From Microcaldota archaeon (GTDB taxonomy: Archaea > Micrarchaeota > Micrarchaeia > Micrarchaeales > CABMGC01): a stretch of DNA of 7,596 bases. The DNA lies in the NCBI GenBank assembly GCA_021791075.1, contig JAJYXH010000059.1, forward strand, positions 1 to 7,596, in the 5' to 3' direction. Every line of letters begins with the position of its first letter. Within the stretch, counting starts at the first letter, position 1. A program made the translations under genes and the position numbers. Below, one piece after another: positions 1 through 5,615 of the stretch. The notes beneath the pieces were generated by a model, which saw nothing but the letters and a program-made list of their open reading frames with translations, had not been told where the DNA came from and ran no database searches.

Positions 1-27
1 ACAAGCAAGCAGATATGATAAATGCTT

Positions 28-67
28 CGCCCCGCAAACTCACCATTTCAATGGCGGGTTAGGGGCG
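28..67 (+). repeat. Probable left-end hairpin of the tnpB element
   Basis: CGCCCC at 28-33 pairs with GGGGCG at 62-67, and an inner stem CCAT (43-46) / ATGG (51-54) closes a TTCA loop. An alternative pairing is CCCGC (31-35) with GCGGG (54-58). It sits just before the tnpB promoter, where IS200/IS605 elements carry the subterminal left-end hairpin recognised by TnpA. Assignment rests on position and fold only; it does not resemble the left-end hairpin of the tnpA element at 5518-5573. Confidence 0.5.
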
Positions 68-75
68 TGAGAAGG

Positions 76-82
76 TATATAA
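76..82 (+). promoter_or_regulatory. TATA box of tnpB
   Basis: TATATAA at 76-82 lies 24-30 bases before the ATG at 106. That is the normal spacing from an archaeal TATA box to the transcription start, so the message would begin at or very near this ATG. It argues against starts at 22 and 85, which lie upstream of the predicted transcript. Confidence 0.55.
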
Positions 83-105
83 GGATGGAAAATAAAAAGG
101 AAAAC

Positions 106-1329
106 ATGGAAACAATGCGTGCTTACAAGTTCAGGATATACCCTGACACGAAGAGGCAGGCAGCCATAGACAATTCAATTTTGATGTCTCAAAGACTCTA
201 CAACAAACTTCTCGAGAAGACGATAGAAGTGCATAAATCAAATCCGTCTTCAAAAATCTCACAGAGAACAGTAAATCGGTTTCTCAACGAGATAATAAAG
301 GAGGACAAGACTTATCTGCAACTGTATGCCCATATAAGGGTGGACATACGCAATAGACTCCTAAAGACCTACCAGGACTTCTTCAGGAGATGCCAGCAGA
401 AGAGATCGGGTGCAAAGATAAAGGCAGGGTTCCCAAGATATAAATCAAAGGATAAATTCAATTCGATAACGCATATAGAGAACAACGGCTCATTCAGGAT
501 AGAAAAAGGCAGGCTACGGGTATCAAGGATAGGCACGATGAGAATAGAACAGCATAGGAACATAGTAGGAAACGTAAAAACAATGACCATAAAGAGGGAA
601 GGAAGAGAATATTATGCAATCTTCACCGCAGAGCAAATCATAACTCCGCCGAAGATAAACGATACAAATCCGGTTGGCATAGACATGGGCCTGAACAACT
701 TCATTGCGCTCTCAGACGGTCAGGCAATACAGAAGCCGAAGTTCCTCAAGAAGAGGGAAAAGAGGATCGCAAGATGGCAGAGGATTGTCGCAAGGAGGCA
801 GAAAGGTTCAAATAGAAGAGACAAGGCAAAGTTCAGGCTTCATGAGGAATGGAAAGGAGTAACCAACCAGTCCAACGATTTCGTGCACAAACTGTCTGAC
901 AAACTGGTAAGTGGCGGATTCACCTCATTTGCTGTTGAGGCACTTCACATAGACAATATGCTGAAGAACCATCGCCTCGCACAATCAATCCATAATGCCT
1001 CATGGAACAGGTTCATCCAAATGCTCTCATACAAGGCTGAGAGTGCCGGTATGAAGGTAATAAAAGTAGATCCAAGAGACACGTCAAAGGAATGCAGCAA
1101 CTGTGACAACATCCAGGATATGCCACTATCCGTCAGGGAATACAACTGCGGCAGATGCGGCATGCGGTTGGACAGGGACATAAACGCATCGATAAACATA
1201 CTCAAAAGAGCTACCCTCGGACAGAGGGGAAGTCACGCTCAGGGAGAAATTGTAAGACCTCAACAGGAGGCAGCTTTCAAAGAACTGAGAACATACCCTG
1301 CAAATGCAGGGGAAGCCAACGACCTTTAG
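106..1329 (+). CDS. tnpB: TnpB, RNA-guided RuvC-like nuclease of an IS200/IS605-type element
   Basis: A 407-residue TnpB, the usual full length. From the start at 106, the N-terminal part (about 4-190) opens with RAYKFRIYP, typical of the family. The split RuvC active site is intact: D193 in GIDMGLNN, E278 in FAVEALHI and the aspartates of DRDINASINI (D356/D358). Between the last two lies a four-cysteine zinc finger, C330-x2-C333 and C348-x2-C351. Family members are omegaRNA-guided DNA nucleases that cut at transposon donor sites and help retain the element; they do not catalyse transposition. The start was chosen from the TATA box at 76-82 and an AAGGA just upstream; 85 and 115 are alternatives. 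The stop codon lies in the loop of the right-end hairpin, so the 3' coding end doubles as structured RNA and transposon terminus. Nothing suggests inactivation. Confidence 0.93.
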   Translation: METMRAYKFRIYPDTKRQAAIDNSILMSQRLYNKLLEKTIEVHKSNPSSKISQRTVNRFLNEIIKEDKTYLQLYAHIRVDIRNRLLKTYQDFFRRCQQKRSGAKIKAGFPRYKSKDKFNSITHIENNGSFRIEKGRLRVSRIGTMRIEQHRNIVGNVKTMTIKREGREYYAIFTAEQIITPPKINDTNPVGIDMGLNNFIALSDGQAIQKPKFLKKREKRIARWQRIVARRQKGSNRRDKAKFRLHEEWKGVTNQSNDFVHKLSDKLVSGGFTSFAVEALHIDNMLKNHRLAQSIHNASWNRFIQMLSYKAESAGMKVIKVDPRDTSKECSNCDNIQDMPLSVREYNCGRCGMRLDRDINASINILKRATLGQRGSHAQGEIVRPQQEAAFKELRTYPANAGEANDL

Positions 1330-1345
1330 TCGTTGGAGGAGGTCA
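1205..1345 (+). ncRNA. Predicted omegaRNA (reRNA) scaffold overlapping the 3' end of tnpB
   Basis: Three consecutive hairpins occur in the last 130 bases of the element: CCCTC (1214-1218) with GAGGG (1224-1228); CCCTGC (1296-1301) with GCAGGG (1306-1311) over an AAAT loop; and CCAACGA (1316-1322) with TCGTTGG (1330-1336). TnpB guides are known to come from the transposon right end, with the guide read from the flanking DNA just past the tip. The guide here would then begin at about 1346 and read into the 5' region of the surface-protein gene. The 5' limit is a guess and no RNA has been shown. Confidence 0.5.
1316..1345 (+). repeat. Right end (RE) of the tnpB element
   Basis: A perfect 7-bp stem, CCAACGA / TCGTTGG, with loop CCTTTAG is followed by GGAGGAGGTCA. 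The minus strand at 5038-5012 has the corresponding arrangement: stem CCCCGAC / GTCGGGG with a TTTA loop, then the same GGAGGAGGTCA. Similarity fades a few bases past TCA, which places the tip at about 1345. This is the DNA hairpin a Y1 transposase would bind. Confidence 0.75.
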
Positions 1346-1365
1346 CGATATTTATTGGTGAAGAA

Positions 1366-2601
1366 ATGAACGCAAAAACAATCTTGCTGGCATTTGCCGC
1401 TGTGGCGATGCTGAGCACAATGGCCGGCGCGCAGTCCGTGTACGACAACTCGCTCTCCCTGGCGAATGTCTCGGTCTCCCCCAACCCGGTAATCGCGGGG
1501 GGCAACGTGACGATACGGTTCCAGATGTACAACGGGTATGACAACTGGCTCTACAGCACGGTCCTGCAGGCCAGCGGAGCATATCCCCTGTTCAATGCCT
1601 CGCCGCTCAGCGGCTACAAGGTAGGCACCGTCAATCCCGGAGAGACTACCGGTTACTACAATTACACCTTTGCCATACCGGACACGGCGCCTTCAGGCAC
1701 ATACGCCGTGGACTTCTCGGCATCGTACTTCGTCTATGCCGCTACCGGAACCCAGGTCGCATCATCGACACTGCCGATCAGCTTCTACGTACAGAACAGG
1801 CCGGTGATAAAGGTCGTGGCATCAAACCCGCAGGGGTCGACGCTCTACGCTGGGCGCAACCAGACCATCAACCTGGTGATACAGAATGCTGGCTATGGCA
1901 CAGCCAAGAACGTGAGCATCACGGTGGGCAGGGCAACGGGGCTCAACGTCCTCAGTTCCGTCACCTCGTTCTATGCGCAGAACATATCCGAGGGCTCCTC
2001 GGTGAGCGAGCCGCTTCTCGTGGGGGCGAAGAACGTGAGCGACACAAGCATTGTCGTGAACGTGATATACTACTCGTCCACGCTCAAGCAGCGCTACAGC
2101 ACGAGCCAGCAGGTTAACCTCTCCGTGGCTCCGGCAGCGCAGTTTGCAATAAGCTCTTTAGGTTACGGACCCTCGGTCGGAGCAACCGATGTGCCCCTAA
2201 ACTTCAGGATAACGAATACGGGCACGAGCGTCGCAACACAGGTGCAGGTAAGCCTGGAATCGCCGTATCCGATAACGCCAGTGGCAGGCACTGCCTACAT
2301 AGAGAGCTTAGCGCCTGGTGCTTCGGCGAACATGACTTTCATGGTCAGCATCGACAGCTCAGGAGTTCCGGGCAACTATCCGGTGACGCTCTCGGAGCAG
2401 TGGAAGCAGCCGAACGGTGCGGTCAACCAGCAGTACTCCGGCTCGAACAACTACTACGTTCCGGTCATCGCAGCACCAGGAATAGCGGGAACAGCAGAGT
2501 ACGTGATAATTGTCATAATAGTCCTTGTTGCTGCGGCAGTATTGGTGAGAAGGACATCCAGGCGCAACCGCGGCAAGCCCGATAAGAAGGAGAAGAAGTG
2601 A
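1366..2601 (+). CDS. Secreted, C-terminally anchored surface protein with S-layer/CARDB-like repeats
   Basis: Residues 1-23 from ATG 1366 form a signal peptide, basic (MNAK) then hydrophobic, ending near AGAQS. The middle, about 350 residues, looks like three successive Ig-like beta-sandwich units of the COG1361/CARDB kind. Each has the pattern 'V.P.P..AG.N.T' or 'V.NAG.G.A.NV' seen in archaeal S-layer-related proteins. About ten N-glycosylation sequons (for example NVT, NYT, NQT, NMT) point to an outside location. The C-terminus has one hydrophobic span (EYVIIVIIVLVAAAVLV) followed by a basic tail (RRTSRRNRGKPDKKEKK), so the body faces out and the tail stays in the cytoplasm. GGTGA four bases before ATG 1366 supports this start over the in-frame TTG at 1333, which lies inside the transposon end. 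The binding partner or substrate is unknown. The tnpB right tip lies 20 bases upstream, so the native promoter has probably been displaced. Confidence 0.8.
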   Translation: MNAKTILLAFAAVAMLSTMAGAQSVYDNSLSLANVSVSPNPVIAGGNVTIRFQMYNGYDNWLYSTVLQASGAYPLFNASPLSGYKVGTVNPGETTGYYNYTFAIPDTAPSGTYAVDFSASYFVYAATGTQVASSTLPISFYVQNRPVIKVVASNPQGSTLYAGRNQTINLVIQNAGYGTAKNVSITVGRATGLNVLSSVTSFYAQNISEGSSVSEPLLVGAKNVSDTSIVVNVIYYSSTLKQRYSTSQQVNLSVAPAAQFAISSLGYGPSVGATDVPLNFRITNTGTSVATQVQVSLESPYPITPVAGTAYIESLAPGASANMTFMVSIDSSGVPGNYPVTLSEQWKQPNGAVNQQYSGSNNYYVPVIAAPGIAGTAEYVIIVIIVLVAAAVLVRRTSRRNRGKPDKKEKK

Positions 2602-2610
2602 GTGTCAGGG

Positions 2611-2619
2611 TTTAAATAC
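2611..2619 (+). promoter_or_regulatory. TATA box of the hicBA operon
   Basis: TTTAAATAC at 2611-2619 lies in the 43-base gap between the surface-protein stop and hicB, about 26-34 bases before ATG 2645. This gives a transcription start close to the start codon. An AGGT at 2637-2640 could serve as a weak ribosome site. It implies that hicBA has its own promoter. Confidence 0.5.
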
Positions 2620-2644
2620 TTCCTTTTGGTAATGATAGGTAGTG

Positions 2645-2890
2645 ATGACAATGGAGATGGACATTTATGGTTTCCGGTCCAAGGTTACAAGGGATGGCAA
2701 GCACCTTATAGGTGAGATACCGGAACTGCACGTCGTTGATCAGTCAGACAGCCTCAAGGACTTAGAGTCCGAGCTTAAAGACGCTGTCACCCTGGTTGTT
2801 GAGTTCATTATCAAGGATCCTAAACATGCAACCAAGAGTTTCGGCCCGTCTGTTATCAGGAAGCTGGATCTTCAAGTCGTAAAAGCGTAG
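2645..2890 (+). CDS. hicB: HicB-like antitoxin
   Basis: An 81-residue protein directly ahead of a HicA-type toxin. Residues about 5-60 read as the partial RNase-H-like fold of HicB: a first strand pair (MDIYGFRSKVTRDGKHLIGE), then IPELHVVDQSDSLKDLESELKDAV, which matches the family pattern 'IPel.g....g.t.eeA..n..eal'. HicB antitoxins bind and inhibit HicA and usually repress their own operon through a C-terminal ribbon-helix-helix or HTH domain. The tail here (about 60-81) is too short for a clear DNA-binding domain, so autoregulation is doubtful or needs another factor. ATG 2645 was chosen; a GTG at 2642 and ATGs at 2651 and 2657 are also in frame. The order hicB-hicA reverses the commonest arrangement but is known. 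The call depends partly on the hicA neighbour. Confidence 0.72.
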   Translation: MTMEMDIYGFRSKVTRDGKHLIGEIPELHVVDQSDSLKDLESELKDAVTLVVEFIIKDPKHATKSFGPSVIRKLDLQVVKA

Positions 2891-2897
2891 TGCTGCA

Positions 2898-3119
2898 ATG
2901 TCGCGACTCAGACCCATAAAAAGCCAGGAACCCCTAAAGATTCTACAGAAGTATTATGGCTACAGTGACCGCAGGGGAAATGGGAGGCACATAATACTCC
3001 AGGATGGCAGGGGCCACACAACAGTAATACAGGCAAATCTTGGGCTTGGCAAAGGCACGGTCAAGAAGATACTCAACCAAATAGGTTTAACCTGGGAAGG
3101 CATAGAGAGATATCTCTAG
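2898..3119 (+). CDS. hicA: HicA-like mRNA interferase toxin
   Basis: A 73-residue protein of typical HicA size. It has the double-stranded RNA-binding-like layout: an N-terminal helix (EPLKILQKYYGY), a strand carrying the catalytic histidine in GRHIIL (H31), a second strand (TTVIQANLG), and the diagnostic closing helix KGTVKKILNQIGLT (52-65), close to the family's 'kGTLr.ILkqaGLt'. HicA toxins cleave mRNA and stop translation until HicB binds them. The start is seven bases after the hicB stop, so the two are surely co-transcribed. The histidine is preserved, so the toxin should be active. Against a pure toxin-antitoxin reading, orphan HicA-like proteins of this size can be decayed, but no frame break is seen here. 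Confidence 0.82.
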   Translation: MSRLRPIKSQEPLKILQKYYGYSDRRGNGRHIILQDGRGHTTVIQANLGLGKGTVKKILNQIGLTWEGIERYL

Positions 3120-3143
3120 GTCCAGATGCATATGAGGGTTTTC

Positions 3144-4097
3144 ATGAAAGCGCAGAATGGCAGCAGGAGGATAGTGGTTCTCGGCGGAATGAACATGGAC
3201 ATCGTAGCCGAGGCAGGTGAGATGCCGGGGATAGGGGAGTACATCTACGGGAAGAGGCTCCACTTCATAGCGGGAGGCAACGGCCTTAACCAGGCGGTCG
3301 CAGCGGCAAGGCTCGGCGGATCGGTCTCATGCATAGGATTCGTAGGAGACGACGGCTTCGGCAAGGAGCTCGTCGCATTCCTGAAGAACGAGAAGGTGGA
3401 CACAAGGCACGTTAGCGCCATAAGGAACATAAACAGCGGATCGGTCCTCTACCTGCTGGTGAACAAGGAGGAGAGGCACGTGGTCTTCACCGGGAGCAAC
3501 ATGAAGGCCGAGTCGGGCGCCGTGGAGAACATCGAGATACTCCCCTCGGACATAGTCACGTCGGTGCTCACGGTCTCGCAGGAGGCCATATCTGCGCTGT
3601 TCAACAAGGCCATGGAGGTTGGCGCGAAGACGATCCTCAACGTCTTTCCGAATGACGAGATAATGCCAGGGCTCCTTGGGCTAGCTGACTACGTCATACT
3701 GAATGAGGTAGAGCTCGCGTTCAGGACGGGGGACACGGAGTTCGCCAAGAAGCAGCACAAGGACCTGCACATGGGCGGGGATGAGATACTCAAGCTGGTA
3801 AAGAGGTTCAGGGCCAGGGAGGACCAGACAGTGATAGTGACGCTTGCAGAGAGGGGAGCCGTAGGCATCTCCGGGGAGAGCATAACGTGGGTTGAAGGAA
3901 GGAGGGTGAAGTTCGTAGACGCGACTGGGGCGGGTGACTGCTTCCTCGGAGCGTTCGCAACGGCGCTGTCGGAAGGGAAGGACTTCAAGGACTCGATGAA
4001 GTTCGCGAATGCGGCGGCCGCGATAAGCGTGCAGACGATAGGAGCGACGACCTCTTTTCCAAGGAGGAGTGAGGTAGACTCCTTTCTTAAAGTGTAA
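3144..4097 (+). CDS. PfkB-family carbohydrate kinase, ribokinase-like
   Basis: A 317-residue member of the ribokinase fold, covering the whole domain. Seen from the start at 3144: the N-terminal strand RRIVVLGGMNMDIV with N17 and D19 (sugar-hydroxyl contacts in ribokinase); motif 1 as GGNGLNQAVAAARLGG (44-59); LNEVEL (NxxE, Mg/phosphate, near 187); and motif 2 DATGAGD (259-265) with D265 as catalytic base. Near the end, GATTSFPRRSEV matches ribokinase's 'GAqpSiP.reEv', so similarity runs full length. Two sugar contacts of E. coli RbsK appear changed: the motif-1 lysine is asparagine (N46), and the region of the ribose-contacting glutamate reads TVSQE. Substrate is therefore open: ribose, ribose-1-phosphate, a nucleoside or a sugar phosphate. 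The phosphorylase 16 bases downstream favours nucleoside-derived sugar. ATG 3144 has GAGGG five bases upstream; ATG 3126 and ATG 3132 are alternatives. Confidence 0.88.
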   Translation: MKAQNGSRRIVVLGGMNMDIVAEAGEMPGIGEYIYGKRLHFIAGGNGLNQAVAAARLGGSVSCIGFVGDDGFGKELVAFLKNEKVDTRHVSAIRNINSGSVLYLLVNKEERHVVFTGSNMKAESGAVENIEILPSDIVTSVLTVSQEAISALFNKAMEVGAKTILNVFPNDEIMPGLLGLADYVILNEVELAFRTGDTEFAKKQHKDLHMGGDEILKLVKRFRAREDQTVIVTLAERGAVGISGESITWVEGRRVKFVDATGAGDCFLGAFATALSEGKDFKDSMKFANAAAAISVQTIGATTSFPRRSEVDSFLKV

Positions 4098-4113
4098 ACG
4101 GGGTAATCGTATT

Positions 4114-4902
4114 ATGTCGGACCTGAATTTTCCCAAGATAGGAATGAAGGAGAATCTCCGCCCAGTATTTACTGCGAAGGATGCGATAAGAGTAACAGAT
4201 AGAGATAAACTGGAGAAGATGCCCAAGAAAGCACTATTAATATACTCCTCAGCGCTAGAGGACAGATTAAGGAATGATTTGTCTCTTGCCAGGTACAATC
4301 TCCCGTTTGAATCTCCTTTCTACCACTACATAAATCCTTCAGTTTACATCGACAAGAACCACTCTTTACTCTTCATCAGGATAACGATAGGCGCCCCGGT
4401 AACGGCCATAATGGCCGATGACCTGATAGCAGTAGGGGTAAGATCGATAATCCTGGCAGGCACGGCAGGAGGATTAGGAAGGAACATCTCTGTCGGAGAT
4501 GTATGCATATGCACGAGTGCACTTAGGGATGAGGGCACTTCCCACCACTATTTAAAGCACTCGATGTTTGTGGATTCTGACAAGGAGTTGAACGACTCCA
4601 TGGAGAAAGGCATGATGGAACTCGGGATAGGTTTCAAAAAAGGGCCCACATGGTCCACTGATGCCGTCTATGTCGAATCTAAAGAAGAGATCAAGAAGTA
4701 CGCGGAGATGGGCGTGCTGACAGTGGATATGGAGGCCGCTGCCCTATTCGCTGTTGCCAAAATAAGGCAGATCAAGGCATCCGCAGTCTTTGTAGTGTCC
4801 GATCTGCTCAATGGCCAGGAATGGAGCGGAATGAAGGAGCATGAGATTGAGGAAGGATTCTCAAACCTTGCAAGAATAGCATCGATATACAGCAAACTCT
4901 GA
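4114..4902 (+). CDS. Nucleoside phosphorylase (uridine/purine phosphorylase family, PNP_UDP_1)
   Basis: A 262-residue protein, normal size for the trimer/hexamer-forming NP-I family, which splits nucleosides with phosphate to base plus (deoxy)ribose-1-phosphate. Visible family motifs are GTAGGLG (116-122, phosphate/ribose loop), RDEGTSHHYL (138-147, as in uridine phosphorylases), TWSTDAVYVES (179-189), VDMEAAALFAVA (204-215, with the ribose-contacting M-E pair) and SD (229-230) holding the likely catalytic aspartate. RDEGTSxHY favours uridine phosphorylase-like activity, but base preference cannot be read reliably; the divergent N-terminal 40 residues add doubt. It lies 16 bases behind the sugar kinase, with GGGGT about nine bases before its ATG, so the two form an operon. 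The likely joint role is nucleoside salvage, with release of the base and further use of the sugar. Confidence 0.87.
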   Translation: MSDLNFPKIGMKENLRPVFTAKDAIRVTDRDKLEKMPKKALLIYSSALEDRLRNDLSLARYNLPFESPFYHYINPSVYIDKNHSLLFIRITIGAPVTAIMADDLIAVGVRSIILAGTAGGLGRNISVGDVCICTSALRDEGTSHHYLKHSMFVDSDKELNDSMEKGMMELGIGFKKGPTWSTDAVYVESKEEIKKYAEMGVLTVDMEAAALFAVAKIRQIKASAVFVVSDLLNGQEWSGMKEHEIEEGFSNLARIASIYSKL

Positions 4903-5011
4903 TGTGGACGCCCTTCGTCGTAACGAGGCCTTCAGTACCTCCGATCTGGTGAACTCCAATGTGACTACAAGCGTAGACTGAGTGCTCTTATCCATATTGG
5001 TGCTGAGATGA
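4903..5011. other. Intergenic DNA between the phosphorylase and the IS200-like right tip
   Basis: No recognisable gene. A short open stretch from GTG 4904 to the TGA at 4979-4981 (DALRRNEAFSTSDLVNSNV and a few more residues) reads protein-like but is only about 25 codons long. An imperfect hairpin at about 4912-4928 (CCTTCGT / ACGAGG) follows the phosphorylase stop without a T-run, so it is a poor terminator candidate. The minus strand carries the run-through tail of tnpA down to 4965. Confidence 0.4.
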
Positions 5012-5510
5012 TGACCTCCTCCCCGACTAAAGTCGGGGGTATCGGACGCCACTCATGCGGCAAGTTTCGCCTGCTGACCAGATATATCTTGTCTTCTGAT
5101 ATAATTTCGTAGAGTTTCTTCACTTCGAGGTCCAACACTTCCGCAACTGAAGTCTTCTCCCAAAAGTGCCCCTGTGGATATCTCAGTCTGTGGTTTGGAA
5201 TCTCCTTGAAGACCATGTAAGACGAGTAACCTTTCAGCAGTTGTGCGGCCTTTGATACCGACATATTGATTGGCACGCTAACCTCCATGTGTACATGCGC
5301 ATAATCTTCTCCGAAGGATAACTCTTTTATGGTCAGTTTGTGTCTTCCGGCGGTGTCGTAAAACGCACTTTTGATGATTGCGATTGTCTTTGGATTCCTG
5401 AACATCTTGTACTTATACTTTGTCACGAAGACAAGATGCTGAAGATTGTACTTTGAGCCAAGCCCCTTGGTCGCGGGTTCTATATTCTTTGTAGAGTTTA
5501 CACTATCCAT
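4965..5510 (-). CDS. tnpA: TnpA, Y1 (HUH) single-strand transposase, IS200/IS605 family
   Basis: From ATG 5510 the protein has 181 codons. The first 155 or so are family sequence: YNLQHLVFVTKYKYKMF (21-37), typical of the N-terminal strand; the HUH metal site H72-V-H74 in AHVHMEV; QLLKGYSSYMVF (90-101); GHFW (114-117); and VKKLYEII with the probable nucleophile Y134. This enzyme cuts and rejoins single-stranded transposon ends by a 5'-phosphotyrosine link. Two oddities: the residue four past the tyrosine, usually a metal-binding glutamine (YxxxQ), is serine (S138), and the region between GHFW and the tyrosine is divergent. Also, no stop occurs inside the element: the frame runs through the right-end hairpin and about 20 residues into flanking DNA, ending at 4965. 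The start was chosen seven bases after the left-end hairpin; an open frame extends back to 5633 but would cross that hairpin. Activity is plausible but not assured. Confidence 0.85.
   Translation of the reverse strand: MDSVNSTKNIEPATKGLGSKYNLQHLVFVTKYKYKMFRNPKTIAIIKSAFYDTAGRHKLTIKELSFGEDYAHVHMEVSVPINMSVSKAAQLLKGYSSYMVFKEIPNHRLRYPQGHFWEKTSVAEVLDLEVKKLYEIISEDKIYLVSRRNLPHEWRPIPPTLVGEEVIISAPIWIRALSLRL
5012..5038 (-). repeat. Right end (RE) of the IS200-like element
   Basis: A perfect 7-bp hairpin, CCCCGAC (5021-5027) / GTCGGGG (5032-5038), with a four-base loop and then, on the minus strand, GGAGGAGGTCA ending at 5012. It shares loop core and tip with the tnpB right end at 1316-1345. The hairpin lies inside the tnpA reading frame, encoding PTLVGE. 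Confidence 0.75.
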
Positions 5511-5517
5511 ACTATCT

Positions 5518-5573
5518 ATTCTCTGGCAGCGCAACGCGCACAGTTTGTCCTGTGCGCAGCTGCCACTGAGAAT
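5518..5573 (-). promoter_or_regulatory. Left-end hairpin and probable tnpA 5'-UTR structure
   Basis: Three stems stack in 56 bases: ATTCTC / GAGAAT (5518-5523 with 5568-5573), TGGCAGC / GCTGCCA (5524-5530 with 5559-5565) and GCGCACAG / CTGTGCGC (5536-5543 with 5550-5557) over a six-base loop, 21 pairs in all with small bulges. It ends seven bases before the tnpA ATG, and no clear ribosome site lies outside it. In Salmonella IS200 a comparable left-end stem blocks read-in transcription and translation of tnpA; the same role is inferred here, in addition to recognition by TnpA. Confidence 0.65.
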
Positions 5574-5615
5574 ATTTACAAGGATAGACAGAAATTTTTG
5601 TACGTTGATAAAGTG

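Larger units (their letters stand above)
1..1345 (+). mobile_element. IS200/IS605-superfamily element carrying only tnpB (IS1341-like)
   Basis: This stretch has the parts of a TnpB-only element: a left-end hairpin (28-67), the tnpB gene (106-1329) and a right-end hairpin (1316-1336) followed by the tip sequence GGAGGAGGTCA (1335-1345). The same right-end hairpin loop and tip recur at the end of the tnpA element at 5012-5038, which is why I end the element at about 1345; the last base or two are uncertain. The left tip is not defined. It should lie somewhere in the first 20-odd bases or just outside the window. No tnpA gene lies beside tnpB here, so movement would need a transposase supplied in trans. 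Confidence 0.75.
5012..5590 (-). mobile_element. IS200-like element carrying only tnpA
   Basis: A compact element of about 0.58 kb read on the minus strand: a large left-end hairpin (5573-5518), tnpA starting at 5510, and a right-end hairpin (5038-5021) followed by the tip GGAGGAGGTCA ending at 5012. The right tip is supported by matching sequence at the end of the tnpB element. The left tip is not fixed by sequence; 5590 allows the usual 15-20 bases outside the hairpin. As expected for single-strand, Y1-type transposition, I see no target duplication or terminal inverted repeats. Confidence 0.72.

Noticed and set aside
22..105. N-terminal extension of tnpB from ATG 22 or ATG 85
   Set aside because: It would translate the left-end hairpin and the TATA box; the family N-terminus begins at about RAYKFRIYP, which follows the ATG at 106.
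1155..1361. 68-codon plus-strand frame overlapping the tnpB 3' end and the RE
   Set aside because: It lies in an alternative frame of an intact tnpB, has no family features, and its composition follows the overlapping gene.
3106..3117. 12-base palindrome AGAGATATCTCT at the hicA end as an operator for the kinase genes
   Set aside because: It lies within hicA coding sequence, is short, and has no second copy nearby, so chance is the simpler explanation.
3681..4298. 205-codon minus-strand frame opposite the kinase and phosphorylase
   Set aside because: It is antisense to two well-supported genes and shows arginine/leucine-rich shadow composition without any domain pattern.
5008..5074. C/D-box sRNA: ATGATGA at 5008-5014 and a CTGA about 60 bases downstream
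   Set aside because: No D' and C' boxes occur between them, and the stretch is explained by the IS200 right end and tnpA code. The GTGATGA at 2642-2648 is likewise just the overlapping hicB start codons.
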